Assembly: GCF_004634195.1 (NCBI RefSeq)
Contig: NZ_SKBP01000006.1
Span: 1-64,000 of the forward strand
Origin: Flavobacterium salilacus subsp. salilacus
GTDB taxonomy: Bacteria; Bacteroidota; Bacteroidia; Flavobacteriales; Flavobacteriaceae
DNA: 64,000 nucleotides
Reading direction: 5' to 3'
A program made the position numbers and the translations under genes. Positions 25,079 to 33,489 of the stretch are shown here, one piece after another. Below the pieces are notes generated by a model, which was not told the origin of the DNA, made no database searches, and saw only the letters and a list, made by a program, of their open reading frames with translations. How positions within the stretch are numbered: position 1 is the stretch's first letter; every line of letters starts with the position of its first letter.

Positions 25079-25717
25079 TTAGAACTCTAACCTGTCCACC
25101 CTGTCAAGGTCGTTATTATTGTATAAGTTTACTTCAAGGTCTTTCACTACACCGGTATCCAGCCCATATACCCAACCATGAAGATAAAGCTCTTGCCCGC
25201 TGCTCCATGCTGCTTGTACTATAGAGGTCTTGGCAAGATCGCGTACCTGATCTTTTACATTAATTTCTACAAAAGAGTCAAACCTGTCGTTCTCGCTTAC
25301 TATAGAGTCAAGATATACTCTGTTTTGCCTGTAAACATCTTTAATATGCCTTATCCAGTTGTCAATAATTCCTATTGACTGATTACCCATAGCGGCTTTC
25401 ACTCCTCCGCACCCATAGTGCCCGCATACTATTACATGTCTTACTTTCAGCACATTCACAGCATAATCAAGTACGCTAAGCATGTTCATATCCGAATGTA
25501 TTACCATATTGGCAATATTGCGGTGCACAAATACTTCGCCCGGTTGTGCGCCTATAATTTCATTGGCAGGCACTCGGCTGTCAGAACACCCTATCCATAA
25601 TAATGGTGGCTGTTGCCCCTGTGCAAGGCGCTTAAAATATTCAGGGTCTTCTGCCAGTTTAGTGTTAGACCATGCTTTGTTGTTTTCAAGAATTTTTTTA
25701 TAAAAATCTATTCCCAT
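25079..25717 (-). CDS. Beta-class carbonic anhydrase
   Basis: 212 residues. It interconverts CO2 and bicarbonate with a zinc centre. Ligands are seen as CSDSR (Cys44, with the Asp46-Arg48 dyad) and CGHYGCGG (His100, Cys103). EVFVHRNIAN is the standard cofactor-proximal segment. It is cytoplasmic. It lies 27 nt downstream of a SulP transporter on the same strand, a pairing that supports a bicarbonate uptake and interconversion unit. Confidence 0.95.
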   Translation of the reverse strand: MGIDFYKKILENNKAWSNTKLAEDPEYFKRLAQGQQPPLLWIGCSDSRVPANEIIGAQPGEVFVHRNIANMVIHSDMNMLSVLDYAVNVLKVRHVIVCGHYGCGGVKAAMGNQSIGIIDNWIRHIKDVYRQNRVYLDSIVSENDRFDSFVEINVKDQVRDLAKTSIVQAAWSSGQELYLHGWVYGLDTGVVKDLEVNLYNNNDLDRVDRLEF

Positions 25718-25744
25718 TATTTCTTTAATTTTTAATATTTATTT

Positions 25745-27379
25745 TTAGTAAATGTCTTGTTTTTCTTTTCTGTGATTTCCGTTATCGTCATTATGAGTAA
25801 CAAAAACGTTATTGTTTTCGGCATTTTCTATCTGATAGGCAGTTTTAAAGCCTATTAATGTTACATCTATGTTTTCTTCTTTAGCCTTTATGGCAGCAAA
25901 CTCTTCAATAAGATCCAGCACATCATAGGCTATATATACCGTATCGGATGCATCTATTATTACTTTAGAATTGCTTGGTATATCGTTTAATGTTGATTTT
26001 ATAGCTGCTTTATTAAGGAATGAAACCTCTTGGGCAAGATCTATATGGATGACATCGCCTTGGGTATATTCCTGCTTTCTAAAATTGTAAGCTCTTTTAA
26101 GGTTTCCTCTAAGAATAAATATAATACTTATAATCATACCTAAGGCAACTCCTTTTAATAAATCAGTCAATACTACAGCCAGTAATGTAGCTGCAAAAGG
26201 TATAAACTGATATATTCCTTTACTCCAAAAATGTTTCAATTTTGCAGGGCGGGCTAATTTATAACCAATTACTATAAGTACTGCTGCAAGTGTGGCAAAT
26301 GGTATTTTGTTTAGCAGTGTGGGTATGGCTAATACGCATATTAGTAACAGTACACCATGAATTATTGTAGATGCTTTTGTTTTTGCACCGGCACTGGCAT
26401 TTGCCGAAGATCGCACTACTACTGATGTTATAGGCAAGCCGCCTATAAGCCCGCTTATGGCGTTACCTATACCTTGTGCTTTAAGCTCTCTGTTGGTATC
26501 GGTATAACGCTTATGTACATCCATCCGATCTGAAGCCTCTATGCATAAAAGTGTTTCTATAGAAGCTACTACCATAATGGTGGCTGCTGTAATCCACACC
26601 TGAATGTTTGTTATTGCGGAAAAATCGGGTGTTACAATAACATTTTTCAAATCTTCAAAAGATTCCGGAACAGGCAGTTTTACCAGGTGAGAACTTTCTA
26701 AAGCAAAAGGACTGCCTGTGGCAATAAAAATTTCGTTAAGAACAATACTCACAATAACCGCTACCAGAGCACCGGGCAACATTTTAAGTCTTTTTAGCGC
26801 AGGAATTTTTTCCCAAATTACCAGTATGAGTATGGAAACAAGTGTTATTATAATGGCTCCGCCCTCAAAACGGCTTGCTATTTCCGGAATATCAGAAAAC
26901 GGATTACCGCCGTCGAGCCTGAAAATCGATTCTGACCCTGTATTACCTACTATATCATATCCAAAGGCGTGTTCTATTTGGTTAATAATTATAATAACGC
27001 CTATACCCGCAAGCATTCCTTCTATCACATTGGACGGAAAATAATTTGAAATACTACCGGCTTTAAGAAAGCCGAGTGCCAGTTGCATTAAACCTGCCAA
27101 AGATACTGTAAGCAGGAAAGCCTCGAATGAACCAAGTGTAGCAATAGCTGTTAATACAATAGCGATAAGCCCGGCAGCAGGGCCGGAAACGCTTATATTA
27201 GAATTACTGAGAATCCCTATGACTATCCCCCCTATTATACCTGATAATATACCTGATAATGGCGGAGCGCCCGAAGCAAGAGCGATACCCAAACATAAAG
27301 GTAATGCTACTAAAAAAACCACAAGACCCGATGGAAAATCAGTCTTTAGGTTTGCAAAAAGATTTATCTTTTTTGTCAT
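25745..27379 (-). CDS. SulP family anion transporter, probable bicarbonate carrier
   Basis: 544 residues with 10 or more membrane helices from about residue 12 to 410 and a C-terminal STAS domain (about 435-530; KVIIDASDTVYIAYDVLDLIEEF). SLC26/SulP features: LPLCLGIALASGAPPLSGIL near the start, and the GLIGGLPITSVVVRSSANASAGAKT segment near 310. SulP proteins carry sulfate, bicarbonate or other anions. The carbonic anhydrase gene directly downstream argues for bicarbonate (BicA-like), as an inference. Confidence 0.9.
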   Translation of the reverse strand: MTKKINLFANLKTDFPSGLVVFLVALPLCLGIALASGAPPLSGILSGIIGGIVIGILSNSNISVSGPAAGLIAIVLTAIATLGSFEAFLLTVSLAGLMQLALGFLKAGSISNYFPSNVIEGMLAGIGVIIIINQIEHAFGYDIVGNTGSESIFRLDGGNPFSDIPEIASRFEGGAIIITLVSILILVIWEKIPALKRLKMLPGALVAVIVSIVLNEIFIATGSPFALESSHLVKLPVPESFEDLKNVIVTPDFSAITNIQVWITAATIMVVASIETLLCIEASDRMDVHKRYTDTNRELKAQGIGNAISGLIGGLPITSVVVRSSANASAGAKTKASTIIHGVLLLICVLAIPTLLNKIPFATLAAVLIVIGYKLARPAKLKHFWSKGIYQFIPFAATLLAVVLTDLLKGVALGMIISIIFILRGNLKRAYNFRKQEYTQGDVIHIDLAQEVSFLNKAAIKSTLNDIPSNSKVIIDASDTVYIAYDVLDLIEEFAAIKAKEENIDVTLIGFKTAYQIENAENNNVFVTHNDDNGNHRKEKQDIY

Positions 27380-27462
27380 AACCGAGGAGAAATATAATAT
27401 AAATAATGCTAAACCCTTACTTAGGTAAATGTTTAAAATTTGCTCAATAGTAGCTTTTTAGT

Positions 27463-27750
27463 CTATATTATAATTACGTCGGGAGGAGGAGAAAAAACAT
27501 CTCCGAACACACATTTATGTCTTCGGAGATTATTTGAAGTTATTTTTGATGATTTTTTTATTGCTGCAAGAAAACAAAAAGTAAATTCACTCGGACCTGC
27601 TTTTATTTCCTGCAGTTCCTTATGAATTTCTTCTTCGTTAAGGCTGTAAGATACAGATACGTCAGAACTATCATCCAGCAGGCTCACAATAGTGGGAACT
27701 GCTAAGAATGATATAAATAAAAGAAGTACTATATTTACTAAAACCTTCAT
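27463..27750 (-). CDS. Small conserved flavobacterial protein
   Basis: 95 residues. The hydrophobic N-terminus MKVLVNIVLLLFISFLAVPTI is an uncleaved anchor or signal. Then comes a YSLNEEEIHKELQEIKA segment, and the C-terminus has a Pro-rich GDVFSPPPDV. I recall close analogues upstream of SulP/carbonic anhydrase or dps in other Flavobacteriaceae, which supports a real gene. It is transcribed in the same direction as sulP, 83 bp upstream of it. Function unknown. Confidence 0.7.
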   Translation of the reverse strand: MKVLVNIVLLLFISFLAVPTIVSLLDDSSDVSVSYSLNEEEIHKELQEIKAGPSEFTFCFLAAIKKSSKITSNNLRRHKCVFGDVFSPPPDVIII

Positions 27751-27812
27751 TAATGGCGAATATAGGGATTATTATTTAATTATTTATATATATTGATGTG
27801 AACAATAAATGA

Positions 27813-28313
27813 TTAAATTTCTTCTTCACTCCATGCTTTCATCATCCACATTATTTTTTCCTGTTCCGTAATAAAATCACTCATCATAGAATTAGTACCC
27901 TCATCATTTACTTTATCAGACTCGTCCAATATTATTCTTTCTATTTTAAGTATATCTGATAGCGAAGCCATAATAAGTTGTACAGCATCTACATCTTTAG
28001 AAATGTTTTTACCTATTTTTAATTTGTTGTTAGATAGGTAATCTTCAAAAGTATGCAACGGAGTACTGCCCAGCGTAAGAACCCTCTCAGCAATCATATC
28101 AATTTTTAACTGTGCATCGTTATACAGTTCTTCAAATTTTACATGAAGATCAAAAAATCTTTTTCCACGAATATTCCAGTGAATACCTCTCAAATTTTGA
28201 TAATATACCTGAAAGTTAGACAACAGTATGTTCAGTTCGGCTGCTATAACCTCTGCTTCTTTTACCGGTAATCCCAGAATATTAGTCTCTACTGTGCTTT
28301 TGTTAGTTTTCAT
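27813..28313 (-). CDS. dps: Dps family DNA-protecting ferritin
   Basis: 166 residues, one four-helix ferritin-like domain. The Dps ferroxidase residues are visible: NLRGIHWNIRGKRFFDLHVKFEELY (His49 region, then the conserved Asp/Glu segment) and DMIAERVLTLG. The protein oligomerises to store iron and protect DNA from peroxide. It is transcribed divergently from oxyR across 115 bp containing TAAATTTG (28361-28368) with a TTG 23 bp upstream. That arrangement implies OxyR control. Confidence 0.93.
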   Translation of the reverse strand: MKTNKSTVETNILGLPVKEAEVIAAELNILLSNFQVYYQNLRGIHWNIRGKRFFDLHVKFEELYNDAQLKIDMIAERVLTLGSTPLHTFEDYLSNNKLKIGKNISKDVDAVQLIMASLSDILKIERIILDESDKVNDEGTNSMMSDFITEQEKIMWMMKAWSEEEI

Positions 28314-28360
28314 AAATATAATTTTTATTATTTGTAAGTATTTTACTCTAAAAATTTAAA

Positions 28361-28398
28361 CAAATTTAATCATAATAAAGATAGGCATTATCAATAGT
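28361..28398 (-). promoter_or_regulatory. dps promoter and candidate OxyR site
   Basis: Minus-strand TAAATTTG (28361-28368) and TTG (28392-28394), 23 bp apart. GATAGGCATTATCAATAG (28380-28397) between or overlapping them contains GATA/TATC and ATAG half-sites reminiscent of OxyR boxes. The promoter is reasonable; the operator is tentative. Confidence 0.45.
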
Positions 28399-28428
28399 TT
28401 TTATAATTTTATCATAAATATTTATACT

Positions 28429-29382
28429 ATGACCATTACTCAATTACAATATGTATTGGCTGTTGCCGAGCATAAAAATTTTACTCTTGCTGCCGAAAAA
28501 TGTTTTGTTACCCAGCCTACACTAAGCATGCAAATTCAAAAACTTGAGGAAGAGCTGGATATACAAATATTTGACCGCAGTAAAAAACCTATACAACTTA
28601 CGGATGTGGGCGAGCAAATAGTAGAACAGGCTAAAAATATAGTAAACGAGTCAGGGAGAATTAAAGATATTGTAGATCAGCAAAAAGGATATATAGGCGG
28701 AGATTTTAAAGTAGGTATTATACCCACTATAATGCCCACACTACTACCTATGTTTATGAGCAATTTTATAAAAAAATATCCTAAGGTAAACCTGATTATA
28801 GAAGAGCGTACTACCGAAGAAATAATTAAAATGATTAAAAACGGTCAGTTGGATGCTGCCATAGCTGCAACCCCGCTTAATGAAGATAGTATAAAGGAAC
28901 TGGTTTTATACTATGAGCCTTTTGTAGCCTACGTTCCTGAAAATATGGAAGCCTATAATAAAAAAGAATTTGAGATAGAAGACTTAGACCTTAACTTTAA
29001 TAATGTATTACTACTGCAGGACGGACACTGTTTCAGGCATAACATACTAAACCTTTGTAAAGCAAAAGGATTGGCTAATGACAATCATTTTCAGATAGAA
29101 AGCGGGAGTTTTGAAACATTGGTTAAACTTGCCGATGAGGGCTTGGGAATGACATTGCTACCCTACCTGCACACGCTGGATATGGATGAAAAGGCAAGCC
29201 AAAAACTTCGCCATTTTAAAGAGCCGAGACCCTCGCGCGAGGTAAGCCTTATTTACTCTAAAAAAGAACTCAAATTACATATAATAGAAGCGTTAAGATC
29301 TACCATAGCAGGGATAATAAAGGGTGCTATTGCTTTTCAGGATGTTAAAATTACCAGCCCGCTGCAACAAAGCAAAAAATAA
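28429..29382 (+). CDS. oxyR: OxyR-type hydrogen peroxide sensing regulator
   Basis: 317-residue LysR-family regulator. The N-terminal helix-turn-helix is MTITQLQYVLAVAEHKNFTLAA with TQPTLSMQIQKLE. The redox pair is present at Cys201 and Cys210 in LLQDGHCFRHNILNLC, aligning with Cys199 and Cys208 of E. coli OxyR. It should form a disulfide on peroxide exposure and activate dps, its divergent neighbour, and other peroxide genes. It ends at a bidirectional terminator. Confidence 0.92.
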   Translation: MTITQLQYVLAVAEHKNFTLAAEKCFVTQPTLSMQIQKLEEELDIQIFDRSKKPIQLTDVGEQIVEQAKNIVNESGRIKDIVDQQKGYIGGDFKVGIIPTIMPTLLPMFMSNFIKKYPKVNLIIEERTTEEIIKMIKNGQLDAAIAATPLNEDSIKELVLYYEPFVAYVPENMEAYNKKEFEIEDLDLNFNNVLLLQDGHCFRHNILNLCKAKGLANDNHFQIESGSFETLVKLADEGLGMTLLPYLHTLDMDEKASQKLRHFKEPRPSREVSLIYSKKELKLHIIEALRSTIAGIIKGAIAFQDVKITSPLQQSKK

Positions 29383-29391
29383 TATAAAAAG

Positions 29392-29420
29392 AAAAAGAAG
29401 CCCATTAGGCTTCTTTTTTA
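29392..29420. terminator. Bidirectional terminator
   Basis: AAAAAGAAGCC, 5 nt loop, GGCTTCTTTTTT between convergent oxyR and the next small gene; the right arm contacts the stop codon of that gene. Confidence 0.85.
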
Positions 29421-29615
29421 TTGCTCAACATACGCCAGACAGGCTCTTAATTCAGGCTTTTCGGTCGTAAAAGTTTGAAGCCAGTCTATCAGTTGTTCGA
29501 TTTCATAAGGCAACAGGGTTTTAACTGCTTTTTCTACTTCTTTACAAAACAATATAGGGTCAAAGCTTACGCTTACCAGTATTTGCTTTGTGTAGCTAAT
29601 CATAGTTCTGGGCAT
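29418..29615 (-). CDS. Small conserved Bacteroidota protein
   Basis: 65 residues from the ATG at 29615 (a further ATG at 29603 is possible). The frame opens at 29699, but the added residues look untranslated. The pattern ISYTKQILVSVSFDPILFCKEVEKAV is followed by LLPYEIEQLIDWL, a small helical protein of a kind frequent in Bacteroidota genomes. Function unknown. It could be a regulatory or adaptor peptide; nothing in the context decides this. Confidence 0.6.
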   Translation of the reverse strand: MPRTMISYTKQILVSVSFDPILFCKEVEKAVKTLLPYEIEQLIDWLQTFTTEKPELRACLAYVEQ

Positions 29616-29753
29616 AATTCTTTTACAAATTATAAATTGGTTATTAGGTGATAAGAACGTATGTAAATGTAATAAAAATTTAAATACAATAACTACCAAT
29701 ATGATAAATTCAGCGTGTTAAAGTTTTTAATTTAATATTTTTTTAACTAAAAT

Positions 29754-30416
29754 TTAAGGTTTCACTGCTCTTAGCATTTCTCTTTTTCCGGGAGGTCCGG
29801 GCAACTTTTCTGTAACAAATCCTGCCTCCTGCATCGCTTTTTTAATAACCGTTCTACAAGCATAAGTAACTAATATTCCATCGGTTTTAAGAGCGGTAAA
29901 CATCTTTTTAAATATATCGGCACTCCATAGTTCGGGCTGTGCATGATAGCCAAACGCATCAAAATAAATCAGGTTATAAATGTTAACATCATCAACCGTT
30001 TCAAAATGCTGTTTACGCTTATATAATGTAAATTTATTATCGATTAATATGTTTTCCTCCCAATCACAGCTATGCATTTGCTCAAATATAGCTTGTTCGG
30101 TTTCCGCTCCAAGCTGTGTTGCATAGTTAAGTTGCACAACTTCCTCTTCCGGAACAGGAAATGCCTCTATAGCTGTATAATGTATTACCTGCTCTGATTT
30201 TTTCGACTCCAAATAGGTTATAAAAGCGTTTAGCCCCGTACCGAACCCTATCTCTAAAATCGAAACAGGCTGACCTTGTGTTAAAGTCAGCCCGTTTAGT
30301 ATAAATACATGGTATGCCTCTTGTATGGCACCAAATTTAGAATGATAAGTTTCCTTCATTTCGGGTAGGTATATGGTAACCGAACCGTCAGAAGTAGTTA
30401 TAATTTGTCGCTTCAC
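29754..30416 (-). CDS. mnmD: tRNA U34 methyltransferase MnmD
   Basis: 220 residues. It methylates 5-aminomethyl-2-thiouridine at the wobble position to mnm5s2U; MnmC carries this domain fused to an oxidase, here it is free-standing. The SAM-binding motif ILEIGFGTGLNAF (about 53-65) and the YFDAFGYHAQPELWS motif (about 150-165) are diagnostic. The start is GTG (30414-30416), overlapping the preceding gene's TAG by 1 nt. The mnmA gene for the thiolation step lies at 43.3-44.5 kb. Confidence 0.93.
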   Translation of the reverse strand: MKRQIITTSDGSVTIYLPEMKETYHSKFGAIQEAYHVFILNGLTLTQGQPVSILEIGFGTGLNAFITYLESKKSEQVIHYTAIEAFPVPEEEVVQLNYATQLGAETEQAIFEQMHSCDWEENILIDNKFTLYKRKQHFETVDDVNIYNLIYFDAFGYHAQPELWSADIFKKMFTALKTDGILVTYACRTVIKKAMQEAGFVTEKLPGPPGKREMLRAVKP

Positions 30417-30874
30417 TATTTAATGTACAGTTTCTTAATTCTTGGTATAGGTCCGCCACATTTTTGCTCATGACACTTTACACATGCCGATACCGCATCG
30501 TTAAAATGTTGTTTTGCATTCAAAGAATCGTTGTATATGAGTCCTTGCGCTTCTAAAAACTTAGCTGCCTGATCTTTAAAAAAAACATCCCGTTCACTTT
30601 CGTCAGTCATAACAGATTCATGAATACGCAAAAAATGTTCAGGAAAATTGCCTATGGTATCTCCGTCTATGATGCGTTGTTTCAGCCGCTGATTATCTAC
30701 ATACATTTGCTCCATCAATGCTGCCATTTCTGACATCTCATACATTTCAAAGTCTTTTTCTACCGAGGTAGTATCTGTAACCGATACTTCCTCATATGCG
30801 GAAGATTCTGTTTTTCCTCCACAACCGTATAACATCAATGATGTTATGATAAATACAAATAAGGTTTTCCTCAT
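30416..30874 (-). CDS. Lipoprotein with a CxxCH heme motif
   Basis: 152 residues. Lipobox LYGC (Cys about 18), an acidic linker, then a helical domain with EMAALMEQMYVDNQRLKQRI. At the C-terminus the motif ACVKCHEQKCGGPIPRIKKLYI contains CxxCH, the covalent heme c attachment signature, with a nearby third Cys. It probably acts as a cytochrome c-like periplasmic protein. It is adjacent to a DUF4920 lipoprotein upstream (0 nt) and overlaps mnmD by 1 nt, so all three share a transcript. Confidence 0.8.
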   Translation of the reverse strand: MRKTLFVFIITSLMLYGCGGKTESSAYEEVSVTDTTSVEKDFEMYEMSEMAALMEQMYVDNQRLKQRIIDGDTIGNFPEHFLRIHESVMTDESERDVFFKDQAAKFLEAQGLIYNDSLNAKQHFNDAVSACVKCHEQKCGGPIPRIKKLYIK

Positions 30875-31399
30875 TTATTTTTTTATTAAAACACCATCCG
30901 CCATAAATCCGTAAGTAATTTCAGGCTCGGTTATTTTATCTATTTCTTCCTGCGATTTTCCGCCATCTTTAGCATAGTGTTTTAACTCGGCAACTGATAT
31001 TTCACTCACAAAGGCTTTACCACTAACTACTGCTTCCTGCTCTGCTGCATTTAAAGGTACAAAAAAACCATAATCTTTAAATTTCACAAAAGATTCTTTC
31101 TCATCAGGAAGTTCCATAGCCATCCAGCATCCCTTTTTTTGGCATACATCTTTGATTGTTGATTTGAATTTAATGTTTAAGGTGTCGCCCGGTTTAAGGT
31201 TCTCGTATTTTTCCAGCATTTCTTCTTTGGTAAATGCTTTTTCGGCAACTATTTTATCACCAAATGTTTCATAAGATGCTTCTTCGTCATGAGTAATTGC
31301 CTCTACAAATGTATCAGCTCCCTCCGACTTATTTTCTTCATTATTCTTACAAGCAATCATCACAACAAGAGTTGCGGCAAGCAATACTATTTTTTTCAT
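30875..31399 (-). CDS. DUF4920 lipoprotein
   Basis: 174 residues from the ATG at 31399 (an upstream alternative adds MLQ). Lipobox VMIAC (Cys about 17), acidic linker, then the DUF4920 domain: YETFGDKIVAEKAFTKEEM, IKDVCQKKGCWMAMELP (two cysteines that may bind metal) and FVKFKDYGFFVPLNAAEQEAV. Function unsettled. It is the first gene of the DUF4920, CxxCH lipoprotein, mnmD operon. Confidence 0.88.
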   Translation of the reverse strand: MKKIVLLAATLVVMIACKNNEENKSEGADTFVEAITHDEEASYETFGDKIVAEKAFTKEEMLEKYENLKPGDTLNIKFKSTIKDVCQKKGCWMAMELPDEKESFVKFKDYGFFVPLNAAEQEAVVSGKAFVSEISVAELKHYAKDGGKSQEEIDKITEPEITYGFMADGVLIKK

Positions 31400-31550
31400 T
31401 TGTAACAAATTTTAATTTTATACAGCAAATTTATATAAAAACTGCAAATACACCTTGTTAATAATGGCTTTAATGCTTATAATTTAAAGTTATAAACGAT
31501 TGTCGGGGTTTAAAATATACTTCATCAGACCAAGAAACCGCTTTTTTTCT

Positions 31551-31558
31551 TAAATTTG
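31551..31558 (+). promoter_or_regulatory. ilvE -7 element
   Basis: TAAATTTG, a full TAnnTTTG match, 45 bp before the ilvE ATG at 31604. The TTG that opens the longer frame lies inside it, so that start is rejected. Confidence 0.55.
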
Positions 31559-31603
31559 CACGCAACACAATTCAATATTTACCCTACAAAAACTAAACCT
31601 TTA

Positions 31604-32671
31604 ATGAGCAACAACGCTACTGATGACATCATCATTAACAGAGCCGAGACTACTAAAATTGACTCTGTAGATTTTGAAAACCTTACTTTTGGAAATATTT
31701 TTACTGACCATATGCTTATTTGTGATTATAAGCAAGGTGTATGGGAAAAACCCGTGATAAAACCCTATGAGCCGTTTCTTATAGATCCTTCGGCGAAAGT
31801 ATTTCATTACGGACAGGCTATTTTTGAAGGGATGAAGGCATATAAAGATGCTCATGATGATGTATGGCTTTTTAGACCTGATGAGAACTTTAAACGCTTT
31901 AATAAATCGGCTGCAAGGCTTGCCATGCCCGAAGTGCCCGAAGCTGTTTTTATGGAGGGGATGAAAAAGCTTATTGAAATTGATAAACAGTGGGTAAAAC
32001 ACGGTGTAGGCAGTTCGCTGTACATACGCCCATTTATGATAGCCACAGGACCGGGGGTTATAGCTGCTCCGGCAGTGTTTTATCGTTTTATGATTATCCT
32101 GTCGCCTGCCAAAGCATATTACTCAGGAGAAGTTAAGGTTATTATTGCCGAGCATTACAGCAGGGCTGCCAATGGCGGTATTGGCGCAGCAAAAGCTGCC
32201 GGTAACTATTCGGCACAATTTTACCCTACCAAACTTGCAAATGAAATGGGTTTTCAACAAATTATCTGGACGGATGATGCAACCCATACCAAACTGGAAG
32301 AAGCCGGCACTATGAATGTGTTTTTCCGGATAAATGATACATTGTATACTGCTCCTACGGGTGAGAGGATACTGGATGGTGTTACCCGAAAAAGCCTTAT
32401 AGATATTGCTATTCGCGAAAATATAAAGGTAGAAGTACGATCAGTACTGGTAGATGAATTAGTAACGGCAGCCGAAAACGGCACATTGCAGGAAGTTTTT
32501 GGTGCAGGTACGGCTGCGGTGGTAAACCCTATTGTGGGCTTTAGCTATAAAGACAAATATTACGAACTGCCAAAACAGGAAAATTCGATAGCATTGCAAC
32601 TAAAACAACAGATTACCAACATACAATATAAACTTGCCGAAGACACTTTTGGCTGGACTGTAAAAATATAG
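31604..32671 (+). CDS. ilvE: Branched-chain amino acid aminotransferase
   Basis: 355 residues from the ATG at 31604. A PLP fold-type IV enzyme of the longer BCAT form that transaminates leucine, isoleucine and valine. Conserved patterns: VFHYGQAIFEGMKAY, LYIRPFMIATGP, the PLP lysine in AAKAAGNYSAQ (about 190-200), ERILDGVTRKSL and EVFGAGTAAVVNPI. It stands alone with its own promoter and strong terminator; no other ilv or leu genes are nearby. Confidence 0.94.
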   Translation: MSNNATDDIIINRAETTKIDSVDFENLTFGNIFTDHMLICDYKQGVWEKPVIKPYEPFLIDPSAKVFHYGQAIFEGMKAYKDAHDDVWLFRPDENFKRFNKSAARLAMPEVPEAVFMEGMKKLIEIDKQWVKHGVGSSLYIRPFMIATGPGVIAAPAVFYRFMIILSPAKAYYSGEVKVIIAEHYSRAANGGIGAAKAAGNYSAQFYPTKLANEMGFQQIIWTDDATHTKLEEAGTMNVFFRINDTLYTAPTGERILDGVTRKSLIDIAIRENIKVEVRSVLVDELVTAAENGTLQEVFGAGTAAVVNPIVGFSYKDKYYELPKQENSIALQLKQQITNIQYKLAEDTFGWTVKI

Positions 32672-32692
32672 CTTAAACCATATAACTTACTT

Positions 32693-32733
32693 ACAGCCGG
32701 AGCTATTTAATAGTAGCTCCGGCTGTGTTTTTT
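32693..32733. terminator. Terminator between ilvE and the MazG-like gene
   Basis: ACAGCCGGAGCTA, 8 nt loop, TAGCTCCGGCTGT, then GTTTTTTT. GC-rich 13 bp stem. Confidence 0.9.
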
Positions 32734-33119
32734 TACTTCTGTAGTATTGTGGTAAAATCGGGTTTAAAATACTCCGGTCCTTTCATTACCTTACCGTCTT
32801 CACGATATATTGGTTTTCCGTCAACACCCAGTTTACTCATGTTACTGCGCTGTATTTCGTCAAATACCGCTTCTATTTTATGCTGTAGTCCATGCTCCAG
32901 TATAGTACCGCACAATATATATAGCATATCGCCAAGTGCATCGGCAATTTCTACAATATCATTATTTTGTACCGCTTCCAGGTATTCTTCGTTTTCCTCT
33001 TTCATAAGGTTATAGCGCAGCATGTTTACATTTTCGCCCAGCGTGCCTTTGGTTGTATGGCTTACGCCTAAGCCAAAAGCAGTGTGAAATTCTTTTACGG
33101 CTTCAAGTTGTTTTTTCAT
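32733..33119 (-). CDS. MazG-like nucleotide pyrophosphohydrolase
   Basis: 128 residues of the all-alpha NTP pyrophosphatase superfamily (phosphoribosyl-ATP pyrophosphatase/MazG-like). Metal-binding acids are seen in LMKEENEEYLEAV (E-x-E-E pattern) and EIADALGDMLYILCG (E-x3-D). The C-terminal SKLGVDGKPIYREDGKVMKGPEYFKPD is typical of this subgroup. It probably clears noncanonical nucleotides. Convergent with ilvE. Confidence 0.88.
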   Translation of the reverse strand: MKKQLEAVKEFHTAFGLGVSHTTKGTLGENVNMLRYNLMKEENEEYLEAVQNNDIVEIADALGDMLYILCGTILEHGLQHKIEAVFDEIQRSNMSKLGVDGKPIYREDGKVMKGPEYFKPDFTTILQK

Positions 33120-33174
33120 TCTTATGTAACTAATTTATTGCTTTAAAAATACCTTAAAATAAAAGCGGTTGTTG

Positions 33175-33182
33175 TAATTTTG
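33175..33182 (+). promoter_or_regulatory. -7 element of the small membrane gene
   Basis: TAATTTTG, a TAnnTTTG match, 16 bp before the ATG at 33199. Confidence 0.5.
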
Positions 33183-33198
33183 TAAAAAAGATTTTAAC

Positions 33199-33384
33199 AT
33201 GTTTACAACAGGTCAATGGATATTTGCAGCATTTTTTATAGTTGTTTTTATTGCCTCTATGATATATGTATATCGTAAAGATTTAAAACTTCATAAAAAA
33301 TACTATAGGGGGAGCTATAAAGTGCTATTAGTTTTTTTAGCTTTCGTTGCGTTGTTATTTTTCATCAAGATTTATTTAAAATAG
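33199..33384 (+). CDS. Small two-helix membrane protein
   Basis: 61 residues. Transmembrane segments at about 6-24 (QWIFAAFFIVVFIASMIYV) and 42-60 (VLLVFLAFVALLFFIKIYL), separated by a basic loop YRKDLKLHKKYYRGSYK. The consensus promoter element 16 bp upstream and a terminator downstream make it a complete small transcription unit. Of a type common in Flavobacteriaceae, function unknown. Confidence 0.75.
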   Translation: MFTTGQWIFAAFFIVVFIASMIYVYRKDLKLHKKYYRGSYKVLLVFLAFVALLFFIKIYLK

Positions 33385-33405
33385 AGATATGTATAAAAAT
33401 AATTT

Positions 33406-33436
33406 AAAAAAATCCCCATATAAGGGGATTTTTTTT
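33406..33436 (+). terminator. Terminator of the small membrane gene
   Basis: AAAAATCCCC, short loop, GGGGATTTTTTTT. Confidence 0.85.
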
Positions 33437-33489
33437 TAGAACATAAATGCTGATATTTGTTTAATTAACCTCAAATACACACACATCTT

